Assembly (NCBI GenBank): GCA_017481595.1
Contig: JAFUOY010000007.1
Span: forward strand, 1-51,141
Source: Clostridia bacterium
Lineage (GTDB): Bacteria > Bacillota > Clostridia > Oscillospirales > CAG-272
Reading direction: 5' to 3'
Length of the DNA: 51,141 nt
A program made the position numbers and the translations under genes. Below are positions 26,733-34,723 of this stretch, piece after piece. A model generated the notes under the pieces. The model saw only the letters and a program-made list of their open reading frames with translations. It did no database searches and had not been told where the DNA came from. Positions within the stretch are counted from its first letter, which is position 1. Each line of letters begins with the position of its first letter.

Positions 26733-27554
26733 CTATAGATAAAATGCGTGATTACCAATAGTAGCAAAGTGCGGTCTGTTCTTGACGACCCAACTGTTGG
26801 GGGCTTTTCTCGGGTTGACAAAATAGATTATTTTATCATTTATACTGTAGCCCTCAAGGCAGATCTTTGCCGCTATTATGCTTTCCTCATTTGGCGTATT
26901 GTAAATTGTTCCGTTGGAGGTAGGGGAAAACTGTACGCCGTATCTTTTGTCGAAAATTACGCCGTATATGGTATTCGGATAAGACGAGGATCTTACTCTG
27001 TTAAGGATAACGTTACCAACGGCTATCTTACCGCGAAGGGGCTCGCCGCCGCTTTCTGCATTGATAATTCGGGATAGCCACAGTACCTCGTCGTCACGGT
27101 ATACGCTTCTTGAGTTTGCAATTCCACCCGTTGAGCGTGTTATCTTGAATCCGCCCATAGTATCACTCCAGCTTATTTTCGCCCCAAAGGCTCTTGCAAG
27201 GAGGATAACGGGGGCGTACATTCTGCCGCCGCTCATATAAATAGGCGTTTCCGTGTAAAGATAACGGCCGTTTGCCTCTATGTAATTTGCACCGTCCTTA
27301 CATACAAGGGTAAGCTTATCTGTTTTTACAGTTATGGTCCTTGTGGAGGAATTGTAGCTTACCTTTGCACCCTTGTACATCTCGGTGGAAAAGTGTCTTA
27401 TACCGACGTATGTGGTATTGTTCCGTATCTGTGTCGTTCCTTCATATGATTCTCCGTCTATGGTTACCTTTACCCAGCTTGAAGCCGCCGTAGGGATGAC
27501 CGCAAGGGATGATAGTATAACAAGAAAGAGAAGCACAGAGATTAACTTTTTCAT
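26733..27554 (-). CDS. SleB-type cell wall hydrolase with N-terminal copper-amine-oxidase-like domain
   Basis: A 273-residue secreted protein: signal peptide (residues 1-24), a Cu-amine-oxidase N-terminal-like stalk domain (about 30-140, with GGRMYAPVILLARAFGAKISW), then a SleB/CwlJ hydrolase domain (about 155-273). The latter has WLSRIINAESGGEP with the catalytic glutamate, GKIAVGNVILNRV and IYFVNPRKAPN. Such enzymes degrade spore cortex or cell-wall peptidoglycan as lytic transglycosylases. No ypeB partner is adjacent. A vegetative role cannot be excluded, since the promoter looks sigma-A-like. Confidence 0.9.
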   Translation of the reverse strand: MKKLISVLLFLVILSSLAVIPTAASSWVKVTIDGESYEGTTQIRNNTTYVGIRHFSTEMYKGAKVSYNSSTRTITVKTDKLTLVCKDGANYIEANGRYLYTETPIYMSGGRMYAPVILLARAFGAKISWSDTMGGFKITRSTGGIANSRSVYRDDEVLWLSRIINAESGGEPLRGKIAVGNVILNRVRSSSYPNTIYGVIFDKRYGVQFSPTSNGTIYNTPNEESIIAAKICLEGYSINDKIIYFVNPRKAPNSWVVKNRPHFATIGNHAFYL

Positions 27555-27614
27555 TTACCGTCCTTTCTTTAGTCATGCATGATAAAATGGAATTTTGAAA
27601 ACGTTTACTCTGAT

Positions 27615-27643
27615 ATTGTAACATATGTAATACTTTATTTCAA
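27615..27643 (-). promoter_or_regulatory. Promoter of the SleB-like gene
   Basis: On the minus strand TTGAAA (27643-27638), 17-bp spacer, TACAAT (27620-27615). Confidence 0.65.
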
Positions 27644-27699
27644 GAAACAATATCTGGTAAAAAGGCAGTAAATGGAAATATGAGATTTTTTAAAAAAAG

Positions 27700-29358
27700 T
27701 CAGACACGTGTACGATTTTTATACTTTTTTATTAAATGCTTTATAAAGGACGTAAGCACCGTACCAAGGATAGCGCACAGTAAAACGTAGGCAAATGAGG
27801 TAAGGGCAATTTCAAATACTATAACTCTTTTAAGCAGTGGGGACGTACCGTTTAACACGGCTACAAGATATCCCTTGAACATAAAACGGGCAAGTGATGT
27901 TGCAAGAATAATTGATAAAAGGGGCTTGAACACCCATTTTACGTATGGTACGGGCACCTTGGTCACCTTTATCAGACGAAGAAGGCTAAGGGCGGTATTA
28001 AAAAGCTCCGTTATGAAAATTACAGCCACGTATCCCCGTATTCCGTAGGCGGGTAAAAGAGTAAAAATAAGAATTATGCTTATTATGGAGTCTATGATAT
28101 TTACCCTCATACAGTACATCTGCTCCCCAAGACCCTTAAGCATACAGTCAACGGAGTTGTCAAGGTACATAAGTGGTATAAGAGGAGAAAGGATGCGAAT
28201 ATATTCCCCCGCCTCCTCCGAGCCGTAAAGGAAATATCCGATCTCATAGGAATAGGAAATAAGAATACCCGACACTCCCAAGGAAAAAAGCAGAGAAAGG
28301 GAAATAACGGAGGATACGGTTTTTCTTATGGAGGAAAGGTCCATTTTTGCCTGTGATGCGGAAAGCTCGGGAATCAGAAGTGAGGAAAATGCGTTTAATA
28401 CGGCGGAGGGGAAAAGCAAAAGGGGAAATACAACGCCGTGGAGTATTCCGTAGGAGGACAAGGGATTTGCTCCGCCGCTTTTTTTAAGTCCCCAGGGAAT
28501 TGCAATATGCTCTATAGTTGACAAAAGTGAACGGACGTAGCCGCTTACCCCCAAGGGAAATGCAACGGAGAATAGGGTGTTAAAATCACATTCCTTATTT
28601 TTTAATGCTTCTTCGGTTTTGTATCCTGTTTTCAATACCGTGCTTGTGTTTTTCGTATGCTTTTTAAAATCGAAATAGTATAAAAGCACAGAAAATACAA
28701 GTCCCATAAGCTCGCTTACGACCCCTGCGCATATTACGGTAAGGCAGGCATATTCCACCCTTGATGGCATAATAAAGGTAAGAATGATAAGGCTTAAGGA
28801 CATCTTGACAGATTGCTCCAGCACCTGAACAAAAACTGTTTTATATACCCGTCTGACACCGTTGAAATACCCGTTTAAGGCGCTTCCTACGGATATGGGG
28901 GCAAGTGACAGGGCAAGCGCTCTTAGGGAAATAACGGTGCGTCCGTCGTTTAATAATCGCACGCCTATATTTTCCGCGCTTACAAAAAGAATGACCGAGG
29001 CGGATATGGAAAATATGGCGGAGTATGTAATACCGTTTTTAAGAATGGATCTTACTCTTTTTTCGCACTCGTATTCGCATTTTCCCGCCCCGTCCTCGTT
29101 GTAGCAGGAGGAAATAAGCCTTGTAACGGCAAGGCTGATTCCAGAGGTGGCAAGGGTTATAAAAAATCCGTACACCCCTCCAAGCAAGGTGATAAGTCCC
29201 ATACCCTCGCCCCCGATTTTTGAGGTCAGATATGCGTTGAATAATACGGACGCCCCACGGATACAAAGGGAGGCGCAGGACAGAATTACTCCGTTTAATA
29301 GATATTTTTTGAGCCTTTTTATATTTATCCCTCCCCTCCTTAAATTTATATGAGGCAA
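27700..29358 (-). CDS. SpoVB-like polysaccharide flippase (MATE/MOP superfamily)
   Basis: An integral membrane protein of about 540-550 residues with about 12-14 hydrophobic helices. The N-terminal helix pattern LNGVILSCASLCIRGASVLFNAYLTSKIGGEGMGL matches the Wzx/SpoVB family, which flips lipid-linked cell-wall or cortex precursors. The start is unclear. The farthest start is TTG at 29358, but AAGGAGG (minus strand 29341-29335) falls inside that reading. The codon 6 nt beyond it is ATA (29328), with no ATG, GTG or TTG following nearby. Divergent from tcdA. Confidence 0.85.
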   Translation of the reverse strand: MPHINLRRGGINIKRLKKYLLNGVILSCASLCIRGASVLFNAYLTSKIGGEGMGLITLLGGVYGFFITLATSGISLAVTRLISSCYNEDGAGKCEYECEKRVRSILKNGITYSAIFSISASVILFVSAENIGVRLLNDGRTVISLRALALSLAPISVGSALNGYFNGVRRVYKTVFVQVLEQSVKMSLSLIILTFIMPSRVEYACLTVICAGVVSELMGLVFSVLLYYFDFKKHTKNTSTVLKTGYKTEEALKNKECDFNTLFSVAFPLGVSGYVRSLLSTIEHIAIPWGLKKSGGANPLSSYGILHGVVFPLLLFPSAVLNAFSSLLIPELSASQAKMDLSSIRKTVSSVISLSLLFSLGVSGILISYSYEIGYFLYGSEEAGEYIRILSPLIPLMYLDNSVDCMLKGLGEQMYCMRVNIIDSIISIILIFTLLPAYGIRGYVAVIFITELFNTALSLLRLIKVTKVPVPYVKWVFKPLLSIILATSLARFMFKGYLVAVLNGTSPLLKRVIVFEIALTSFAYVLLCAILGTVLTSFIKHLIKKYKNRTRV

Positions 29359-29373
29359 AAGAGGGTATTATCA

Positions 29374-29402
29374 TTGATTTTTCCGCCTTGATGTGATATC
29401 AT
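29374..29402 (+). promoter_or_regulatory. Promoter of tcdA
   Basis: TTGATT (29374-29379), 17-bp spacer, TATCAT (29397-29402), just ahead of a GAGGTGAT ribosome binding site. Confidence 0.6.
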
Positions 29403-29424
29403 ATATAGGAAATGAGGTGATATT

Positions 29425-30129
29425 ATGGAGTGGTTATCCCGTACTGAGCTGCTTTTCGGCGAGGAAAGCGTAAATAAGCTTAAGGATAAAAGGGTAATAG
29501 TTTTCGGCGTTGGCGGAGTAGGCGGCTACGTATGTGAGGCGCTGTCCCGAAGCGGAGTCGGTCATATCGATATCGTGGACAACGATACGGTCTCTGTGTC
29601 CAATATAAACAGACAGATAATAGCTCTTCATTCCACCGTGGGACAGTACAAGGTGGAGGTAATGGCAAAGCGAATGAGGGATATCAACCCCGAAATAGAG
29701 ATAAACACCTATAACACCTTTTACACCCCCGATACAGAGGGCGAATTTGACTTATCGAAATATGATTACGTGGTTGACGCCATTGACACCGTAAGCGGTA
29801 AAATAAGCCTTGCCGTAAGGGCAGAGGAGTGCGGCACAAAAATTATTTCGTCAATGGGCGCGGGAAATAAAAAAGATCCCACCGCGTTCAAGGTGGCGGA
29901 TATATACAAGACCTGCGTTTGTCCCCTTGCAAGGGTAATGAGGACGGAGCTTAAAAAGAGAGGCGTAAGGTCATTAAAGGTGGTCTACTCCGAGGAAAAA
30001 GCCATCTCCCCCCTCTATCCCGAGGAAATGAAAACGGAAAGAAAGCTTCCTCCCGCCTCCTGCGCCTTTATCCCCTCCGTTGTGGGACTTATTATCGCCT
30101 CCGAGGTTGTTAAGGATTTGATCAAATAA
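29425..30129 (+). CDS. tcdA: tRNA threonylcarbamoyladenosine dehydratase
   Basis: TcdA (CsdL) is an E1-like enzyme that dehydrates t6A37 on tRNA to the cyclic ct6A form using ATP. The 234-residue protein begins with WLSRTELLFGEE, has the nucleotide loop FGVGGVGGYVCEAL near residue 28, DNDTVSVSNINRQ, and CPLARVMRTELKKRG near residue 171. It acts after TsaE/TsaB, which are encoded at 9155-10272. Its short operon of one gene ends at a terminator. Confidence 0.95.
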   Translation: MEWLSRTELLFGEESVNKLKDKRVIVFGVGGVGGYVCEALSRSGVGHIDIVDNDTVSVSNINRQIIALHSTVGQYKVEVMAKRMRDINPEIEINTYNTFYTPDTEGEFDLSKYDYVVDAIDTVSGKISLAVRAEECGTKIISSMGAGNKKDPTAFKVADIYKTCVCPLARVMRTELKKRGVRSLKVVYSEEKAISPLYPEEMKTERKLPPASCAFIPSVVGLIIASEVVKDLIK

Positions 30130-30130
30130 C

Positions 30131-30160
30131 AAAACGCTTGTGAAATTCACAGGCGTTTTC
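30131..30160 (+). terminator. Intrinsic terminator after tcdA
   Basis: Stem AAAACGCTTGTGAA with TTCACAGGCGTTTT (one G-T pair), directly after the stop codon. Confidence 0.85.
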
Positions 30161-30195
30161 ACTTTAAATTCGAGTTTGACTCAAAAACCGTGTTA

Positions 30196-30224
30196 TTGAT
30201 TTTGGTGCGCGTCTGTGCTACAAT
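30196..30224 (+). promoter_or_regulatory. Promoter of the XRE regulator
   Basis: TTGATT (30196-30201), 17-bp spacer, TACAAT (30219-30224); AAGAGGAGAA precedes the start codon. Confidence 0.7.
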
Positions 30225-30266
30225 AAGATCACCGAGCCGGAACGGAATAAAAGAGGAGAATCAATT

Positions 30267-31307
30267 ATGAAATCAATAGGAGAAAGAATTAAGGAATACA
30301 GACTTAAAAATAATATGACGCAGGAGCAGCTTGCATCATATCTGTACGTTACGTATCAGACCGTTTCCAAGTGGGAAACGGGAGTATCAAGCCCCGATCT
30401 TTCCTTAATAGTTCCGATAACAAGGATATTTCACATAACGGCGGATGAGCTTCTTGGCGTAAATGACGTACAGGACGATAAAAGATACGTAGAATTAAAA
30501 AAGGCGTACGATCAGACGTTTAAAACGGAGGATTTTGCCGAAAGACAAAGAATTTGCGAGCTTGCGGTAGCCGAGTATCCCGGAGATATGAATTGGCTGC
30601 GAAATCTTGCTTGGGTAATTTCCAACCGTTCCTTTGAATACGCCGACAATGAAAAATACGCAGCCGAGCAGGAAAAAGCAATAAAGCTGTTTGATTCGGT
30701 AATAAAAAACTGTAAGGATGACGTAATAAAAGGTAGCGCCATAACGGGAATTACGCAGCTTCTTTGCTGGAGAGGGCGCAAGGACGAGGCAAGAAGATAC
30801 GTTGAGATGATTCCTGAGAGAAGTATGATCACAAGAGAAGCCGTTTTGGAATACACGCTGGAGGGAGAGGAGCTTGCTATCTTCAAGCAAAAGAGAATAA
30901 TGAGCCATATGGAGGGCATTATCTGGGATCTTTCCCTTGCAAGGGACTTAAGAAGCGATCTTATACGCAAAATAATAGACACAATGCTTCCCGACGGCAA
31001 CTATTTAAGATTTAATCTTGATCTCTATCAAGCGGCAGAAAAGGAATTAAAGTATATTTTAAATAACGGACAGGAAAATTCCAAGGAGAAAATATCAGCT
31101 TTACTTAAGGAAATGAGAGCATATGCTGAAGCATATGATAGGATAGTCTTTAAAAAACCGGGTGTATATAAATATACCGCGCCTTGGTTTGACCGTATTG
31201 AGGAGGACACACGCCTTTGGATAGGAAACGAGGGCACTCATATGATTGATGAGTACAGAAAGCTTGTAAGCAAGGAAAAATTCGATAATATAAGAGATAT
31301 GCTCTAA
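30267..31307 (+). CDS. XRE-family helix-turn-helix regulator with long helical C-terminal domain
   Basis: A 346-residue protein. Residues 1-65 form a Cro/CI-type helix-turn-helix (IKEYRLKNNMTQEQLASYLYVTYQTVSKWETGVSSPD). The remaining ~280 residues are helical with many aromatic and charged positions, possibly TPR-like. It resembles single-gene regulators in Clostridia that sense an unknown ligand or peptide. It stands alone between terminators. A second protein of the same architecture is at 36039-37124. Confidence 0.85.
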   Translation: MKSIGERIKEYRLKNNMTQEQLASYLYVTYQTVSKWETGVSSPDLSLIVPITRIFHITADELLGVNDVQDDKRYVELKKAYDQTFKTEDFAERQRICELAVAEYPGDMNWLRNLAWVISNRSFEYADNEKYAAEQEKAIKLFDSVIKNCKDDVIKGSAITGITQLLCWRGRKDEARRYVEMIPERSMITREAVLEYTLEGEELAIFKQKRIMSHMEGIIWDLSLARDLRSDLIRKIIDTMLPDGNYLRFNLDLYQAAEKELKYILNNGQENSKEKISALLKEMRAYAEAYDRIVFKKPGVYKYTAPWFDRIEEDTRLWIGNEGTHMIDEYRKLVSKEKFDNIRDML

Positions 31308-31334
31308 AACAAATGTTAATATAATATGGCAGAA

Positions 31335-31384
31335 AGCCATTATGACTCGGGTCGTCGGGGACGTCGACCCCTACAAATATGGCT
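31335..31384. repeat. Intergenic palindrome with GGGTCG...CGACCC core
   Basis: Outer arms AGCCAT (31335-31340) and ATGGCT (31379-31384) enclose GGGTCG/CGACCC, giving a nested hairpin. It looks like a dispersed repeat; no other copy is in this window. Confidence 0.5.
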
Positions 31385-31406
31385 TTAATTCAAAAAGAAA
31401 TATAGA

Positions 31407-31441
31407 AAAAACCGATATGGGAATTTTCCATATCGGTTTTT
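31407..31441. terminator. Bidirectional intrinsic terminator
   Basis: Stem AAAAACCGATATGG with CCATATCGGTTTTT around GAATTTT. It ends both the XRE gene (plus) and the Cys/Asp-rich gene (minus). On the minus strand it takes the place of the terminator core in repeat copy C. Confidence 0.88.
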
Positions 31442-31448
31442 GATTATA

Positions 31449-31483
31449 GTGTCTGTTTTGGTCTGCGCCTATTGCAACAGCCC
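31449..31483 (-). repeat. 3'-flank terminator repeat, copy C (left module only)
   Basis: On the minus strand GGGCTGTTGCAATAGGCG continues to CAGACCAAAACAGACAC, 5 nt after the stop codon of the gene at 31489. The 108-bp core is missing; the unrelated hairpin at 31407-31441 stands in its place. Confidence 0.8.
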
Positions 31484-31488
31484 GGAGA

Positions 31489-31917
31489 TTATTCAGCAAA
31501 GTTCTTGCCGCAAGCGGGGCAAATAAGCTCTGCAGGGTCAAGCTCGTTGTCGAAGCAGATGGTTTCCTTACAGTGAGGGCACATAGCCTCCATAAAGTCC
31601 TCATCACAGCAGTCACAATCATCGTCACAGCAATCGCAATCATCATCGCAATCGCAGCAGTCACAATCATCGTCACAGTCGCATTCGTCATCGAATACGT
31701 ATTCTTCTACTTCGCCAAGGTCGTGGTCAACCTCTTCAATGTAATCGCCAAGTGTAGCAACCTCATCATCCATATCTGCGATAGTTTCGCAAATGTCGGA
31801 GAGAAGATCGATAACTGCCTTAAGTACCTTACCCTCAGCCTTTGTCTCGTCGAGGTTAAGTCCGTCAGCAAGTCCCTTTATATAAGCACATTTTTCAAGA
31901 ATATCCATTTCGTTCAT
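31489..31917 (-). CDS. CD1247-family protein with Cys/Asp-rich tract and zinc ribbon
   Basis: A 142-residue protein. The N-terminal ~75 residues match the Clostridial 'CD1247 N-terminal domain' type (KCAYIKGLADGLNLDETKAEGK, then acidic helices). The middle ~28 residues are almost only Cys and Asp. The C-terminus is a zinc ribbon with CPHC and CPAC pairs. The start at 31917 is supported by AGAAAGGA upstream; an earlier in-frame start at 31962 lies beyond it. It is next to efp, as is common in Clostridia. The function is unknown. The Cys/Asp tract could bind metal, but this is inference. Confidence 0.8.
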   Translation of the reverse strand: MNEMDILEKCAYIKGLADGLNLDETKAEGKVLKAVIDLLSDICETIADMDDEVATLGDYIEEVDHDLGEVEEYVFDDECDCDDDCDCCDCDDDCDCCDDDCDCCDEDFMEAMCPHCKETICFDNELDPAELICPACGKNFAE

Positions 31918-31990
31918 CTTAAGTATTCCTTTCTTGTTTTTATTTATCAAAGGGACCGACAAAATAGCGGTCCCCGGGATATTTGGTCAA

Positions 31991-32554
31991 TTATTCCTTA
32001 ACTCTTTCAAGGTATTCGCCTGTTCTTGTGTCAACACGGAGAAGCTCACCCTCGTTAATGAAGATGGGAACTCTGATAACCGCGCCTGTTTCAAGAGTAG
32101 CAGCCTTAGTTACGTTAGTAGCTGTGTCACCGCGAACGCCGGGCTCTGTTTCAACAACGCGAAGCTCAACGAATGTGGGAGGCTCAACTGCAAATACTTC
32201 ACCCTTGATGGAGGAAAGCTTGCACATTTCGTTTTCCTTAACGAACTTGAAGTTGTCGCTAAGCTTATGGGAGTCAACGGGAATCTGCTCGTAGGATTCC
32301 ATATCCATAAAGTAGTAAAGCTCACCGTCGTTGTAGAGGTACTGAAGCTCTCTACGCTCAACAGATACAGTTTCAAACTTAGCTGTGGGGTTGAAGGAAG
32401 CCTCACGGATTGCGCCTGTAACTACGTCCTTATACTTTGTTCTTACGAAAGCCGCGCCTTTACCGGGCTTAACGTGCTGGAATTCAATAACCTGATAAAC
32501 CTTACCTTCCATTTCAAAGGTAACGCCGTTTCTGAAATCACCTGCTGTAATCAT
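31991..32554 (-). CDS. efp: Elongation factor P
   Basis: EF-P binds the ribosomal E-site and relieves stalling at polyproline. The 187-residue length is standard, with three beta domains. The conserved loop [10 protein letters not shown] places the modifiable lysine at position 32, as in Bacillus subtilis, where it carries 5-aminopentanol. The ymfF and ymfH genes tied to that modification are at 508-3079. The order with a PepP-type peptidase upstream is the usual Firmicutes arrangement. Confidence 0.97.
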   Translation of the reverse strand: MITAGDFRNGVTFEMEGKVYQVIEFQHVKPGKGAAFVRTKYKDVVTGAIREASFNPTAKFETVSVERRELQYLYNDGELYYFMDMESYEQIPVDSHKLSDNFKFVKENEMCKLSSIKGEVFAVEPPTFVELRVVETEPGVRGDTATNVTKAATLETGAVIRVPIFINEGELLRVDTRTGEYLERVKE

Positions 32555-32706
32555 TTGTTTTTTCCTTTTCTGGCACTGTTATTCGGGATTGCGATCCGCC
32601 ACGATCGATCCAACTGGCATAAGCCTATAATATACATAAACATTTTACTATAAAAGAAGTAATATTGCAATAGGTAAATAAAAAATTTTCCTCTTTTTTC
32701 GCAAAA

Positions 32707-33774
32707 TCAGTAAATTTCTATAAGCTCCTTAGGTGATTTTGTCAGATTAAGTATGGAATTTTCCTGTATCACCACAAGATCCTCAATACGGCAGCCGTAT
32801 TTTCCTTCAACGTATATACCCGGCTCAACGGTTACGATATTACCGGGAAGTAAAATTCTGTTTGAAAGAGAAGAAAGGTTGGGTCCCTCGTGTATCTCGA
32901 GTCCAACGCTGTGACCGAGGGAGTGACCGAAGCAGCCCTTGTACTCCTTATCGATTATATCTCTTGCCACCTTGTCGGCGTCGGAGCAGAGCATACCCGC
33001 CTTTAATACGTCAAGGGCGGCAAGCTGAGCGGAAAGCACGGTATTGTAAAGCTTTTTCATCTCCGCATCCGCTTTTCCGATGCAGATCGTTCTCGTCATA
33101 TCCGCGTGGTAGCCGTCTACCAAAGCGCCAAAGTCCATTGTCAAAAAGCCCTTGTTAAGCTTGATATCCCCGGGCACGCCGTGGGGCAGGGAGGAGTTTA
33201 CTCCGCTTACCGCAATGGTATCAAAGCTCTTGTCGTCGGCTCCGTTTTTGCGCATAATATATTCAAGCTCTGTTGCCACGTCCTTTTCCGTCATATCGGG
33301 AGTGATCATTTTTAAAACGTGGTCAAAGGCAATATCCGTAATTCTTTGCGCCTCTTTTACCTTGGCAATTTCTGTTTCGTCCTTTACCTCGCGAAGGGAA
33401 TTTACCATAGCTCCCGCAAGATCAAGGGTTGCCTTTACGTTTTCCTTAAGTCCCTTATACTGGGCAAGAGGCATACAAAGATCCTCAATAAGAAGGGTCT
33501 TTATTTCTTCCTTGTCTACTATCTCGTTAACGTGGTCGTAAAGTCTGGAGCGGCTTAATTCCACAACGGTATACGCCTCGCTAAGCTGCTTCTTAGCAAC
33601 CTCAATATATCGAAAATCCTCAAGGGCGTATGCGTTTTTTGTAGTAATTACAAGGTAACCGTCGGGATTATCGAATTTTGCTAAATATCTGTGGCTCACC
33701 GCTGAGCTTATAAGAATTGCATCAGCATCTGCCTTGATAAGTTCATTTTGCAATTGTCTGATCTTTGCTATCAT
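32707..33774 (-). CDS. M24-family Xaa-Pro aminopeptidase
   Basis: A 355-residue metallopeptidase of the PepP/PepQ group, removing N-terminal residues ahead of proline. An N-terminal creatinase-like domain (about 1-125) is followed by the pita-bread catalytic domain. Metal-ligand segments visible are TMDFGALVDGYHADMTRT, GHSLGHSVGLEIHEGP and VTVEPGIYVEGKYGCRIED. It lies upstream of efp in the same direction (about 150 nt apart), a conserved pairing in Bacillota. Divergent from the sugar isomerase gene. Confidence 0.94.
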   Translation of the reverse strand: MIAKIRQLQNELIKADADAILISSAVSHRYLAKFDNPDGYLVITTKNAYALEDFRYIEVAKKQLSEAYTVVELSRSRLYDHVNEIVDKEEIKTLLIEDLCMPLAQYKGLKENVKATLDLAGAMVNSLREVKDETEIAKVKEAQRITDIAFDHVLKMITPDMTEKDVATELEYIMRKNGADDKSFDTIAVSGVNSSLPHGVPGDIKLNKGFLTMDFGALVDGYHADMTRTICIGKADAEMKKLYNTVLSAQLAALDVLKAGMLCSDADKVARDIIDKEYKGCFGHSLGHSVGLEIHEGPNLSSLSNRILLPGNIVTVEPGIYVEGKYGCRIEDLVVIQENSILNLTKSPKELIEIY

Positions 33775-33849
33775 TTTATCTCACCTCGCAAATATTTTAA
33801 CACATATTTCAAAAAATGTAAACTATTTAATTGTATTTACTTGAAAAAA

Positions 33850-33878
33850 TTGACTCGGTATGGTAAAATAATTATAAC
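33850..33878 (+). promoter_or_regulatory. Promoter of the isomerase/oxidoreductase pair
   Basis: TTGACT (33850-33855), 17-bp spacer, TATAAC (33873-33878), about 26 nt before the start codon. Confidence 0.7.
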
Positions 33879-33904
33879 GATAAAATACTGCGAGGTAATA
33901 TTTT

Positions 33905-34723
33905 ATGAAGATAGGAACAATGGTTCATCTTGACGAAAACGTATGCTCCAAAATAAAGGACGTTAAGGCATACGGTATGGAATCCTTTCAGCTTTGCTGC
34001 TGGAATCTTTCATTCTTTACTGACGAAATGGCAGAAAAGATAAAGGCTGCGGCAGATGAGGCGGGACTTGAAATAAGCGCCGTTTGGTGCGGCTGGAGCG
34101 GAGAAGCGCAGTGGAACTTCACACGCGGACCTCTTACCCTTGGTATCGTGCCCGTTTATTTCAGAGAGCAAAGACTTAAGGAGCTTAAAAGCGGCTCCGA
34201 TTTTGCAAAGAAGCTTGGCGCGACAAATTTGGTAACACATATGGGCTTCTTGCCTGAAAATCCCGATACTGACGAATTCCGCGCTGTCGTTTTGGCGATC
34301 CGTGACCTTGCCGAATACTGTAAGGCAAACGGTCAGTATCTCCTTTTTGAAACAGGACAGGAAACTCCCATTACTCTTAAGCGTACCATTATTGAGGTGG
34401 GCACAGGCAATCTCGGTATCAACCTTGACCCCGCTAACCTTCTTCTTTACGGTAAGGCTAACCCCTGCGACGCCGTTGATATCTTCGGAGATTACGTTCG
34501 CGGCGTTCACGCAAAGGACGGCGAATATCCTACCGATCCCAGATATCTTGGCGAGGAAAAGAGAATAGGCGACGGCAGAGCAAACTTCCCCGTGCTTATC
34601 AAAAAGCTTATTGAACACGGCTACGACGGATCTCTTACCATTGAGCGTGAGATCGACGGTGCAAAGCAGATCGAGGATATACTTTACGCTAAAAAATTCT
34701 TGGAGGATATTATAAATGGCTAA
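33905..34723 (+). CDS. Sugar phosphate isomerase/epimerase (AP endonuclease 2-like TIM barrel)
   Basis: A 272-residue TIM-barrel protein of the xylose-isomerase-like family. Metal and substrate segments typical of the fold are visible: THMGFLPENP near residue 112, LFETGQET near residue 149, LGINLDPANLLLYG near residue 175, VHAKDG near residue 204 and LTIEREIDG near residue 242. The exact sugar is unknown. It overlaps the following Gfo/Idh/MocA gene by 8 nt; such pairs often handle inositol or keto-sugar derivatives. Confidence 0.88.
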   Translation: MKIGTMVHLDENVCSKIKDVKAYGMESFQLCCWNLSFFTDEMAEKIKAAADEAGLEISAVWCGWSGEAQWNFTRGPLTLGIVPVYFREQRLKELKSGSDFAKKLGATNLVTHMGFLPENPDTDEFRAVVLAIRDLAEYCKANGQYLLFETGQETPITLKRTIIEVGTGNLGINLDPANLLLYGKANPCDAVDIFGDYVRGVHAKDGEYPTDPRYLGEEKRIGDGRANFPVLIKKLIEHGYDGSLTIEREIDGAKQIEDILYAKKFLEDIING

